Source of the DNA: REEB509 sp049314555
Lineage (GTDB): Bacteria; Pseudomonadota; Alphaproteobacteria; Caulobacterales; Aquidulcibacteraceae
NCBI GenBank assembly: GCA_049314555.1
Contig: JBMOEW010000044.1
Span: forward strand, 1-23,407
Length of the DNA: 23,407 nt
Direction: 5' to 3'
The translations under genes were made by a program, and so were the position numbers. Below, piece by piece: positions 14,716 through 22,285 of this stretch (position 1 is its first letter; every line of letters begins with the position of its first letter). The notes beneath the pieces are model-generated. The model saw only the letters and a program-made list of their open reading frames with translations, had not been told where the DNA came from and made no database searches.

Positions 14716-16695
14716 ATGGCAAATCCGCAGCAGAAGCAGCCGACCCTCCCCGCCTCCACCTACACCGCCAAGGACATTGAAGTCCTGGAGGGGTTGGAGC
14801 CCGTTCGTCGCCGACCCGGCATGTACATCGGTGGCACCGATGAGCGCGCCTTGCACCATTTGTTTGCGGAGGTGTTGGACAACTCCATGGACGAGGCGGT
14901 GGCGGGCCATGCCGATCGCATCGAAGTGGAGATGTTCGCCGACGGCAGCTTGAGTGTCACGGACAATGGCCGCGGCATCCCGATTGATCCGCATCCGCGC
15001 TTTCCGAAAAAGTCTGCGCTGGAAGTGATCATGACCACGCTGCATGCGGGGGGGAAATTCTCCGATAGCGCCTACCAAACCGCGGGCGGCCTGCACGGGG
15101 TGGGCATTTCGGTGGTGAATGCGCTGTCGTCCAAGCTTGAAGTGGAAGTGGCGCGCGACCGTAAGCTCTATGCCCAGCACTACGCGCGGGGCGCGCCGCT
15201 CGGGCCGCTGCGCCATATCGGTGCTGCGCCCAATCGGCGGGGCACCACGGTGCGGTTCATGCCGGACGTTCAGATCTTTGGCGAGCTCGGCGCGTTTAAG
15301 CCTTCGCGCTTGTTCCAGATGGCGCGGTCGAAGGCGTATCTGCATCGCGGGGTGAAGATCCATTGGCGGTGCGCTCCAGAGCGGTTGAAGGCGGGTGAAG
15401 CCACACCAGCCGAGGCGGTGTTGAGCTTTCCCAACGGGCTCGCGGACTTTCTTTCTGAGAGCCTTGCGGAAAAGCGCGGCGTGCCGTCTGAGCCGTTTGT
15501 TGGCAAGGTGGACCGGGCTGATGGGCATGGCCGGGTTGAGTGGGCTGTTAGCTGGGTGGAGGACGGATTCGGCGAGGCCGACGGCTTTGTGCGGTCCTAC
15601 TGCAACACGATACCGACGCCGGACGGCGGGGCGCACGAGCAGGGTTTGCGGGCCGCATTGACCAAGGGCCTGCGGGCCTATGCGGAGCTGAAAAACGACA
15701 AGAAGGCCGCGCTGATCACCCAGGAAGACGTGCTGGGCACTGCTGCAGCGCTGGTTTCTGTGTTCATTCGCGACCCGCAGTTTGAGGGCCAGACCAAGGG
15801 AAGGCTGGTGACCACCGATGCCGCGCGGATCGTGGAACAGGCGATGCGGGACCCCTTCGACCATTGGTTGGCGGCGCGCCCGGCAGACGCGACGCGGTTG
15901 CTGGAATGGGTGACAACCCAGGCAGAGGACCGTCTGCGGCGGCGCAAGGAAAAGGAAGTCGCCCGACAATCTGCCACGCGCAAGTTACGCCTGCCGGGGA
16001 AGCTGTCGGATTGTGCGCGGTCTGAGGCGGACGGCACGGAGATCTTCCTGGTGGAGGGGGACTCGGCGGGTGGTTCGGCCAAACAGGCCCGCAACCGCGA
16101 AACCCAAGCCATCCTGCCGTTGCGGGGCAAGATTTTGAACGTGGCGAGCGCGGCCGGCGACAAAATGGCGGCCAACCAAGAGCTTTCTGACCTAACGCTA
16201 GCGCTGGGCTGCGGGTCTGGGGCCAAATTCAAGCTGGACCAGCTGCGCTATGAGCGCGTGGTGATCATGACCGATGCGGACGTGGACGGTGCCCACATCG
16301 CAAGCCTGCTGATCACGTTCTTTCACCGCCAGATGCCAGGCCTGATCGAGGCGGGCCGGTTGTTTTTGGCGATGCCGCCGCTGTACCGCCTGTCGACTGG
16401 CAAGACGACCGTCTATGCCCGCGACGACAAGCACAAAGCGGAGCTGCTTGCGGGGCCCTACAAGGGCAAAAACGTGGAAATCGGACGCTTCAAGGGCCTT
16501 GGCGAAATGATGCCAGCCCAGCTTAAAGAAACCACGATGAACCCGGCCACGCGCACCTTGACGCGGGTGGTGCTGCCGGATGCGGATGCTGACGCTTTCG
16601 CGGCATTGGTGGAAACGCTGATGGGGCGCAAGCCGGAGCTGCGTTACGGCTATATCCAAGAAAATGCGCGCTTCGTGGAAGAAGTGGACGTGTGA
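14716..16695 (+). CDS. parE: DNA topoisomerase IV subunit B
   Basis: A 659-aa type IIA topoisomerase ATPase subunit that, with ParC, decatenates sister chromosomes. The GHKL ATPase domain shows GLEPVRRRPGMYIGG, EVLDNSMDEAV, DNGRGIP and GGLHGVG. The TOPRIM domain shows EGDSAGGSAKQARNRETQAILPLRGKILN split over residues about 446-475, and DADVDGAHI near 520. The tail NPATRTLTRV ... YIQENA fits. The alphaproteobacterial ParE start is YTAKDIEVLEGLEPV, so it is ParE more likely than GyrB. The frame is open from 14623, but ATG at 14716 with AAAGG 8 bases upstream is preferred because the preceding residues do not match the family. A small dyad GTTA-gtgat-TAAC lies at 14646-14658. Confidence 0.95.
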   Translation: MANPQQKQPTLPASTYTAKDIEVLEGLEPVRRRPGMYIGGTDERALHHLFAEVLDNSMDEAVAGHADRIEVEMFADGSLSVTDNGRGIPIDPHPRFPKKSALEVIMTTLHAGGKFSDSAYQTAGGLHGVGISVVNALSSKLEVEVARDRKLYAQHYARGAPLGPLRHIGAAPNRRGTTVRFMPDVQIFGELGAFKPSRLFQMARSKAYLHRGVKIHWRCAPERLKAGEATPAEAVLSFPNGLADFLSESLAEKRGVPSEPFVGKVDRADGHGRVEWAVSWVEDGFGEADGFVRSYCNTIPTPDGGAHEQGLRAALTKGLRAYAELKNDKKAALITQEDVLGTAAALVSVFIRDPQFEGQTKGRLVTTDAARIVEQAMRDPFDHWLAARPADATRLLEWVTTQAEDRLRRRKEKEVARQSATRKLRLPGKLSDCARSEADGTEIFLVEGDSAGGSAKQARNRETQAILPLRGKILNVASAAGDKMAANQELSDLTLALGCGSGAKFKLDQLRYERVVIMTDADVDGAHIASLLITFFHRQMPGLIEAGRLFLAMPPLYRLSTGKTTVYARDDKHKAELLAGPYKGKNVEIGRFKGLGEMMPAQLKETTMNPATRTLTRVVLPDADADAFAALVETLMGRKPELRYGYIQENARFVEEVDV

Positions 16696-16783
16696 GTTCG
16701 CCGCCCGTGACTTGCGGGCGCGACAGCCTGCCCTAACTCGTGTATGAGCAGGGCCGTCTTGGGAGTTCTTTTCCAGACGATAC

Positions 16784-16818
16784 TAGAACGCGCATGGGCG
16801 TGTTCTATGTTTGTTTTC
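16784..16818 (+). terminator. Terminator-like hairpin between parE and the DEAD-box helicase gene
   Basis: TAGAACGCGC pairs with GCGTGTTCTA (10 bp, one G-T pair) around ATGG, followed by the T-rich run TGTTTGTTTTC. It lies 88 bases after the parE stop and only 28 bases before the helicase ATG. It may end parE transcripts, or act as a leader attenuator for the helicase. Confidence 0.55.
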
Positions 16819-16835
16819 TCCACGAGTAGGTATTC

Positions 16836-18356
16836 ATGTCCGATGAGGCTGGCGCGCCGGACGCGCCCGAAGCCCCCCCAGCGCCCGTCAGCTTTGACTC
16901 TTTGGGTTTGAGCGAGCCCGTTTTGAGGGCCATCGCCGAGAGCGGCTACACCACCCCCACGCCCATTCAAGCGGCCGCTATTCCGGTGGTGCTGCAGGGG
17001 CGCGATGTTTTGGGTATCGCCCAGACCGGAACTGGCAAGACGGCCGGCTTCACGCTGCCAATGATTGAGATCCTGTCGCGGGGGCGGGCCAAGGCGCGCA
17101 TGCCTCGGACACTGATCCTGGAGCCCACCCGGGAGCTTGCGGCCCAGGTTGCCGAGAGCTTCGATCGCTATGGCAAGAACCACAAGCTGACCAAGGCTTT
17201 GCTGATCGGTGGGGTGTCTTTTGCCGATCAAGACGCACTGTTGATGCAGGGCGTGGATGTGCTGATCGCCACGCCGGGGCGGCTGCTTGACCACTTCGAG
17301 CGCGGCAAGCTGTTGCTGTCTGGCGTTCAGGTGATGGTGATCGATGAAGCCGACCGCATGCTCGACATGGGCTTTATTCCCGACATCGAGAAAATCTTTA
17401 AGCTGACGCCCTTTACCCGCCAAACCCTGTTCTTCTCGGCCACGATGCCGCCGGAGATCACACGGCTGACAGAGCAGTTCCTGTCGAACCCGGTGCGGAT
17501 AGAATCGTCGCGACCGGCGACAGCCGCCTCGACGATCTCGCAGCGTGTGGTTCGGCTGCCTTCGGGCGATCCCCGCACGCGCCGCGCCGGTCTGCGGGTG
17601 GCGCTTGAGGCCTGCACGATCCAAAACGGGATCATCTTCTGCAACCGCAAGTCTGATGTGGATGTTGTGGCCAAGTCTCTGGCCCGGCATGGGTTTAACG
17701 CAGCACCGATCCACGGCGATCTGGACCAATCTTTGCGCACCAAGACGCTCGAACGGTTCAAGTCCGGGGAGTTGACGTTGCTGGTGGCCTCTGACGTGGC
17801 GGCGCGGGGCCTTGATATTCCGGCGGTGGGCCATGTGTTCAACTATGAGCCGCCGCGCCATGCTGATGATTATGTGCACCGGATTGGGCGCACGGGTCGG
17901 GCGGGGCGCTCCGGGGAAGCGTTCACGCTGGTCGCGCCGGAGGACTCCAAGTCCATCACCGCGATCGAAAAGCTGATTGGGTCGCCCATCGAAGCGGTCA
18001 GTTTTGAAGGCCTTCCTGATGGTGCGCTTGGCGATCCAAGTGACCGTGGCGGACGGGGGCGTCGAGCAGAAGAACTGCGCGAGACCCGCAAGTCTGGCGG
18101 ACGACGCACCACCGAGCGCCCGGCACGGGAAGACCAAAGCACGGAAAGCGAAGCCAGTCCTGCTCCAACAGAGCGGGCGGAGCGTCCCAAGCGCGCGCCA
18201 AGGGCTGCTGCCGCTTCGCCGCCCCGCGAGCGTGAAGAACGCCGCCCTGCTCCAGAACGTCGCAGTAATCACGACGGGCCCGTGATGGGGTTCGGCGATG
18301 ATATGCCCGCCTTCCTTGCGGCGGCCCCTGCAACCAAGAAAACCAAAGACAGCTAA
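16836..18356 (+). CDS. DEAD-box ATP-dependent RNA helicase, RhlE-like
   Basis: A 506-aa RNA helicase that remodels RNA or RNP, in bacteria often in ribosome assembly, decay or cold adaptation. All core motifs are visible: Q motif (FDSLGLSEPVLRAI ... TPTPIQ), motif I AQTGTGKT at 62-69, Ia PTRELA, Ib TPGRLLD, II DEAD at 170-173, III SAT at 201-203, IV-VI IIFCNR, SDVAARGLDIP and HRIGRTGRAGRSG. From about residue 395 a basic, disordered Arg/Glu/Pro/Ala tail (GGRGRRAEELRETRKSGGRR) begins; it ends in PVMGFGDDMPAFL, a terminal motif seen in alphaproteobacterial homologues, possibly a partner-binding peptide. The leader holds a hairpin (16784-16807) and an SOS-box-like sequence. It converges with the gene at 18379-18660. 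Confidence 0.95.
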   Translation: MSDEAGAPDAPEAPPAPVSFDSLGLSEPVLRAIAESGYTTPTPIQAAAIPVVLQGRDVLGIAQTGTGKTAGFTLPMIEILSRGRAKARMPRTLILEPTRELAAQVAESFDRYGKNHKLTKALLIGGVSFADQDALLMQGVDVLIATPGRLLDHFERGKLLLSGVQVMVIDEADRMLDMGFIPDIEKIFKLTPFTRQTLFFSATMPPEITRLTEQFLSNPVRIESSRPATAASTISQRVVRLPSGDPRTRRAGLRVALEACTIQNGIIFCNRKSDVDVVAKSLARHGFNAAPIHGDLDQSLRTKTLERFKSGELTLLVASDVAARGLDIPAVGHVFNYEPPRHADDYVHRIGRTGRAGRSGEAFTLVAPEDSKSITAIEKLIGSPIEAVSFEGLPDGALGDPSDRGGRGRRAEELRETRKSGGRRTTERPAREDQSTESEASPAPTERAERPKRAPRAAAASPPREREERRPAPERRSNHDGPVMGFGDDMPAFLAAAPATKKTKDS

Positions 18357-18378
18357 GGCGTGCCAGTGTTTTGGCCGC

Positions 18379-18660
18379 TTAAATGTCTGGGGTTCCGTCC
18401 TTGTCGAGGTCGCGGGCGCGCCTGACCCAGTCGCTTTCTGTGCCCGGCTGTGCTTCCCGTTCGCCAAACCCAAACCACGCTCCCAGCGGCGTTTCGCGCA
18501 GCCCCGTGTTGCCAATGCCCAGCGCAATGACCGTGCTTGGCACCGCGAACGCCAGGAGCAGGGCCATTTGCTTGGCACCGTCGGTTTCCCAGGCCTGCGC
18601 CAGTGTGCCGCCAGACAAGAGGACGTGGATAGGCTGAATGAGCCAAAGCAGTTCTTCCAT
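18379..18660 (-). CDS. Small membrane protein with a C-terminal EF-hand-like loop, unknown function
   Basis: A 93-aa protein I do not recognise. It starts MEELLWLIQPIHVLLSGG; ATG at 18660 is chosen over an upstream TTG at 18666. The N-terminal segment and a second stretch at about residues 30-50 (KQMALLLAFAVPSTVIALGI) are hydrophobic, the second long enough to span the membrane. The middle is polar (GFGEREAQPGTESDWVRRA), and the last residues, RDLDKDGTPDI, match the DxDxDGxxD core of an EF-hand or dockerin calcium-binding loop. It starts 34 bases after the crotonase-like gene and is probably cotranscribed. The frame avoids stops and reads sensibly, but no homologue comes to mind. Confidence 0.7.
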   Translation of the reverse strand: MEELLWLIQPIHVLLSGGTLAQAWETDGAKQMALLLAFAVPSTVIALGIGNTGLRETPLGAWFGFGEREAQPGTESDWVRRARDLDKDGTPDI

Positions 18661-18694
18661 AGGCAAAGCCTAGCAAGAACTGCTCAAAAGACCT

Positions 18695-19483
18695 TTAAGC
18701 GCCTTTGAATTCGGCTTTTCGCTTTTGCAAAAACGCGGATACGCCTTCGGCGAAGTCTGCCGTGCGCCCGGCATCGCGCTGCACTTCGCGCTCCACTTTC
18801 AGCTGCTCTTGGAAGTGGCTGTCCATGCTTTCCCACGTCATGCGCCGGATCAGGGCCAGGGAGCGGGGGCCGGCGGCCAATTCTTCAGCGATCGCCAAAG
18901 CGGTGGGCATCAACTCCGCATCTGGCACGCAACGGTTGATCAGGCCCCACTCCAAGGCTTTTGTTGCCGGGAGTTTTTCACCCAACAGCATCATTTCCAT
19001 GGCCCGGGCCCGGCCAATCGCGCGGGGCAGAATGTAGCTGGAGCCACCGTCTGGCACCAAGCCAATGCGGCGAAAAGCCTGCAGGAAATAGGCGCTTTCG
19101 CCGGCCACGATGATATCGCCCATGATCGCAAAGCTGCAGCCGATGCCAGCCGCTGCCCCGTTCACAGCCGTGACAATGGGAATGGGCAGATTGCGGATCA
19201 GGGAGACGAGCGGATTGTAATGGGTGTCTAGGGCTTTGCCGGCGTCAAACTTGGCGCCGGACTTAGAGGCCGCGGGGCCGGTGTTATTGAGGTTTGCGCC
19301 GGAGCAAAAGCCGCGCCCTTCCCCCGTGAGCACCACGGCCCGGGCTTCTTCTGCAGCTTTGTCGAGGGCGAGGGCCAGTTCGTCCGCCATGGCAATGCTG
19401 GCAGCGTTCATGGTGGCGGGGTCGCTCAAGGTGATCACCGCCACCGCGCCCACGCGTTCGTACTTCAGCTTTTCAAACGCCAT
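18695..19483 (-). CDS. Enoyl-CoA hydratase/isomerase (crotonase) family protein, PaaG-like
   Basis: A 262-aa crotonase-fold enzyme acting on acyl-CoA thioesters. The oxyanion-hole segments GFCSGAN (58-64) and NGAAAGIG (108-115) are intact. The two glutamates of the classical hydratase are not: the GGGCE position reads GIGCS, and the second Glu position reads Phe in FLQAFRRIGLVPDGG. Asp145 in LVPDGG instead matches the aspartate of PaaG-type and enoyl-CoA isomerases. A double-bond or ring isomerase is therefore more likely than hydration, but the substrate is unknown. ATG at 19483 with GGGAGG 7-12 bases upstream is a strong start. A dyad lies at 19543-19558 in the upstream gap, and the small membrane protein gene follows. 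Confidence 0.9.
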   Translation of the reverse strand: MAFEKLKYERVGAVAVITLSDPATMNAASIAMADELALALDKAAEEARAVVLTGEGRGFCSGANLNNTGPAASKSGAKFDAGKALDTHYNPLVSLIRNLPIPIVTAVNGAAAGIGCSFAIMGDIIVAGESAYFLQAFRRIGLVPDGGSSYILPRAIGRARAMEMMLLGEKLPATKALEWGLINRCVPDAELMPTALAIAEELAAGPRSLALIRRMTWESMDSHFQEQLKVEREVQRDAGRTADFAEGVSAFLQKRKAEFKGA

Positions 19484-19542
19484 GTCGGCCTCCCAATCGA
19501 TCTTGTCGGGGGTAAGCTAGCGCAGCATTCTGGCAATGAAAG

Positions 19543-19558
19543 CGTGACGCCACGTCAA
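19543..19558. promoter_or_regulatory. Dyad upstream of the crotonase-like gene, similar to the one before the thiolase-like gene
   Basis: On the minus strand the sequence TTGACGTGGCGTCACG contains TGACG-TGG-CGTCA, a perfect 5-bp dyad about 60 bases before the ATG. It shares the decamer CCCTTGACGT with the site at 11188-11203, but the half-site spacing is 3 instead of 4. The TTGACG part could also be a plain -35 box, though no good -10 follows at 16-18 bases. Confidence 0.28.
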
Positions 19559-19569
19559 GGGCGCACAAT

Positions 19570-20628
19570 TCAGGCGACGGAGCGCTGTGCCTCTGGGGGA
19601 TCGGCCAGAGTTGTGCGGTTGCGCCCGTTGCGCTTGGAGGCGTAGAGGGCCGCATCAGCCCGCTCCATCAGGCTTTGCGGTGTTTCGCCTTCGGCCCATT
19701 GTGCAACACCCAGGGAGATTGTGACCCGGCCCAGGTCTTCGTTGGTGGACTTGCGGAGAAGCTTTTTGCCTTCCACACGCCGACGTACATTCTCCGCGAA
19801 CAGCTGACCCGCGGATAGATTTTTGCGCGGCAGGATCACGGCGAACTCTTCACCGCCGTAACGCGCGACGAGATGGTCTGGCAGCGCGTCACTTTTCAGA
19901 GAGCCAGCGGCGAAGCGGATGATCTGATCGCCGGTTTGGTGGCCCCAGGTGTCGTTGAAGCGCTTGAAAAAGTCGATGTCGCACATGATCAGCGTGAGGG
20001 TGTTGCCTGAGCCTTTTGCCTCGTCCACGCGCATGCGCAGTACTTCATCGAAGTAGCGACGGTTTGCGAGTCCGGTCAGGCCGTCGCTCAAAGATTCCGC
20101 GCGGGCCTGAGCCAGGTTTTCGCGCAGGCCGGTGATTTCGAAGGACGATTCGGCAAGCTGTGCATTGAGCCGCTTATTGTGTTCGGCCATGTCTTGGGTG
20201 GCCTTGGCCAAGCCGCTAACCAATTCGCGCAGGCTGCCGGGATCGACGCCCTGCTCCAAGCGAGAGGCAGTGCTGGACAACACCGCGCCGTATGAGCCGG
20301 TTTTGTCTCCTGCGCTCTCCAAGATCGCCATGACGCCCGACAGTTCGCGGGCGATCTGCTCGCCGGCGATCATGACCTGGGCGGAGACCTCGTCGCCTGC
20401 GAAGAACTGATCGTAAAGTGCACGGCTGACCGATTCGTTCATGGGCGTCCCGGCGTGCACCAGCGAATCGATGGCTTGGCGCAGCTCTGGTCGGTGTCCC
20501 AGGTGGTAATTGATCCACACTTCGTAGTTTTCGGGCGTCGGTGCCACGGCATACGATCCCATCAGGTCCACCGCGGCGTGGGCGGCTTGCAGACCTTTTG
20601 GTCCGAGTAGGCTCTCAGGAGCGTCCAT
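19570..20628 (-). CDS. Diguanylate cyclase (GGDEF domain) with an uncharacterised helical N-terminus
   Basis: A 352-aa enzyme that makes cyclic di-GMP from GTP. The C-terminal GGDEF domain starts DGLTGLANRRYFDE near residue 182; CDIDFFKRFND binds metal, and the active loop RYGGEEF is at 256-262 (GGEEF, an active variant). At the I-site positions, six and nine residues before GGEEF, there are His and Leu instead of Asp and Arg, so product inhibition by RxxD is not expected. Residues 1-175 are helical, begin with an HxxP-poor domain containing PTPENYEVWINYHLGHRPELRQAID, and end in a coiled-coil-like stretch (LNAQLAESSFEITGLRENLAQARAE). No TM segment is seen, so it is cytoplasmic. It lies divergent from the aldehyde dehydrogenase gene. 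Confidence 0.93.
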   Translation of the reverse strand: MDAPESLLGPKGLQAAHAAVDLMGSYAVAPTPENYEVWINYHLGHRPELRQAIDSLVHAGTPMNESVSRALYDQFFAGDEVSAQVMIAGEQIARELSGVMAILESAGDKTGSYGAVLSSTASRLEQGVDPGSLRELVSGLAKATQDMAEHNKRLNAQLAESSFEITGLRENLAQARAESLSDGLTGLANRRYFDEVLRMRVDEAKGSGNTLTLIMCDIDFFKRFNDTWGHQTGDQIIRFAAGSLKSDALPDHLVARYGGEEFAVILPRKNLSAGQLFAENVRRRVEGKKLLRKSTNEDLGRVTISLGVAQWAEGETPQSLMERADAALYASKRNGRNRTTLADPPEAQRSVA

Positions 20629-20671
20629 AGCGGTTGAATCCCCAAACTGAGACGTCTGCGCACGATAGACG

Positions 20672-20692
20672 TACGGAAGTGGATGATCCGTA
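20672..20692. repeat. Inverted repeat in the divergent promoter region
   Basis: TACGGA and TCCGTA flank nine bases in the 166-base gap between the diguanylate cyclase and aldehyde dehydrogenase starts. AGACGT also occurs twice just to its left (about 20650-20671). A shared operator is possible; I see no convincing -35/-10 pair here. Confidence 0.3.
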
Positions 20693-20794
20693 AACGAACG
20701 GGCAAGGAGTTGCCTTCGGGGCTTGACGGGCCATCTCAGCCAAGGGAGAGCTCAGCGTCTCGATCAAGAGCGCGGAATGCCGGGGAGAAATACC

Positions 20795-22243
20795 ATGAAC
20801 ATGATGGTGCAGCCGTCGAGTGAGGAACAAAAGGCCCGGATGCTGACTGTCCTTGAGGCCCAAAAGCGGGCGCACATTCGGGAAGGCGCGCCAAAGGCCA
20901 GCTTGCGCAAGGACCGGCTCAACCGCGGCATCGCCCTGCTCGTGGATCACAAGCAAGAGATCGTGGACGCGATGAACGCCGATTTTGGCGCGCGCTCCAA
21001 GGACATGGGCATGCTGACCGACGTGGCCGGCGCGATTGGGCCCATGAAGAATGCCCGCGACAATCTGGAGCGCTGGATGCGCCCGGAACGGCGCGGGACA
21101 GAGTTCCCGTTTGGGCTACTGGGGGCGAAGGCGGAGCTGCGCTACCAGCCGAAGGGATCGGTCGGGGTGATCAGCCCGTGGAACTTCCCAGTGCAGCTGA
21201 CGTTTGGGCCGCTCGCGGGGATTTTGGCGGCCGGCAACCGGGCGATGATCAAGCCTTCGGAGTTCACGCCCGAAACCAGCGCCTTGCTCGCACGGTTGAT
21301 CGATCTTGTGTTTGATGAAGAGGAAGTGGCCGTTGTGACCGGCGGTGCGGACGTCGGGGCTGCGTTTGCGGGCCTGGCGTTTGACCATCTGATCTTCACC
21401 GGCGGCACCTCGATTGCCTATCACGTGATGCGGGCGGCGGCGGAAAACCTGGTGCCCGTGACGTTGGAGCTGGGCGGGAAAAGCCCAACCATCATCGGGC
21501 GCACGGCCGACTTTGATAAGGCTGTGGGGCGGATCCTGGCCGGCAAGACCATGAACGCCGGGCAAATCTGCTTGGCGCCCGACTATGTGATGACGCCCAA
21601 GGAAAGCCGGGATGCGTTTGTGGCCGCAGCCACGGGGGCGGTGAAAACCATGTTCCCCACCATCAAAGACAACCCGGATTACACCTCGATCATCAACCAG
21701 CGCCATTATGACCGGCTGCAGGGCCTGGTGGCGGACGCCAAGGCCAAGGGGGCGACGGTTGTGGAGCTCAACCCGGCCAACGAAGACTTCTCGCAGCAGG
21801 AGCACCGCCGGATACCGCCGACCCTGATCCTGGATGCCACCGACGACATGAAGGTGATGCAGGAAGAGATCTTCGGCCCGCTGCTGCCGGTGTGCACCTA
21901 TGAGACCATCGAGGAAGCGGTGGCATACGTGAACGCCAACCCCCGCCCGCTGGGGCTTTACTACTTTGGGCAGGACCAGGCCGAAACAAACAAGGTGGTG
22001 GATTCCACCACCTCCGGCGGGGTGACGCTCAACGACGTGATTTTCCATGTGGGCCAGGAAGACCTGCCGTTTGGCGGGATCGGGCCGTCTGGCATGGGGG
22101 CCTATCACGGGCGCGACGGCTTCTTGGAGTTCAGCCACAAGAAGGCGGTGTATCTGCAAACCAACAACGACATTTTGGCGTTGTTCCGGCCGCCGTTTGG
22201 CCCGAAGTTCCGCGGGCTGGTGGCCGGTCGGATCAAGAAATAG
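20795..22243 (+). CDS. Aldehyde dehydrogenase, coniferyl-aldehyde-dehydrogenase-like
   Basis: A 482-aa NAD(P)-dependent aldehyde dehydrogenase. Catalytic Glu225 (TLELGGKSP) and Cys259 (NAGQICLAPDY) are in place, as is the cofactor segment ISPWNFPVQLT ... KPSE and the FTGGT turn. The APDY after the catalytic Cys and the C-terminal SHKKAVYLQ resemble the class-3 / coniferyl aldehyde dehydrogenase (CalB) branch, which oxidises aromatic or fatty aldehydes; the substrate here is inferred only. An open frame runs from 20723, but ATG at 20795 with GGGGAG 9-14 bases before it gives a normal length; ATG 20804 is a near alternative. It is divergent from the diguanylate cyclase gene and ends in a terminator at 22254-22285. 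Confidence 0.93.
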   Translation: MNMMVQPSSEEQKARMLTVLEAQKRAHIREGAPKASLRKDRLNRGIALLVDHKQEIVDAMNADFGARSKDMGMLTDVAGAIGPMKNARDNLERWMRPERRGTEFPFGLLGAKAELRYQPKGSVGVISPWNFPVQLTFGPLAGILAAGNRAMIKPSEFTPETSALLARLIDLVFDEEEVAVVTGGADVGAAFAGLAFDHLIFTGGTSIAYHVMRAAAENLVPVTLELGGKSPTIIGRTADFDKAVGRILAGKTMNAGQICLAPDYVMTPKESRDAFVAAATGAVKTMFPTIKDNPDYTSIINQRHYDRLQGLVADAKAKGATVVELNPANEDFSQQEHRRIPPTLILDATDDMKVMQEEIFGPLLPVCTYETIEEAVAYVNANPRPLGLYYFGQDQAETNKVVDSTTSGGVTLNDVIFHVGQEDLPFGGIGPSGMGAYHGRDGFLEFSHKKAVYLQTNNDILALFRPPFGPKFRGLVAGRIKK

Positions 22244-22253
22244 GCACCTGCTG

Positions 22254-22285
22254 CGGCCCTGGGAAAACCTGGGGCCGTTTGCGTT
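22254..22285 (+). terminator. Probable terminator of the aldehyde dehydrogenase gene
   Basis: CGGCCCTGGG pairs with CCTGGGGCCG (10 bp with two G-T pairs) around the loop AAAA, followed by TTTGCGTT. It begins 11 bases after the stop codon. The T-run is short, so strength is uncertain. Confidence 0.65.

Noticed and set aside
14692..15969. 425-codon minus-strand open frame
   Set aside because: It is antisense to parE, whose ATPase and TOPRIM motifs settle the coding strand.
16720..16750. Hairpin GCCCT/AGGGC with inner CTC/GAG as parE terminator
   Set aside because: It has interruptions and no T-run directly after it; the hairpin at 16784-16807 is a better candidate.
16650..18578. 642-codon minus-strand open frame
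   Set aside because: It is antisense to the DEAD-box helicase gene, with no family motif of its own.
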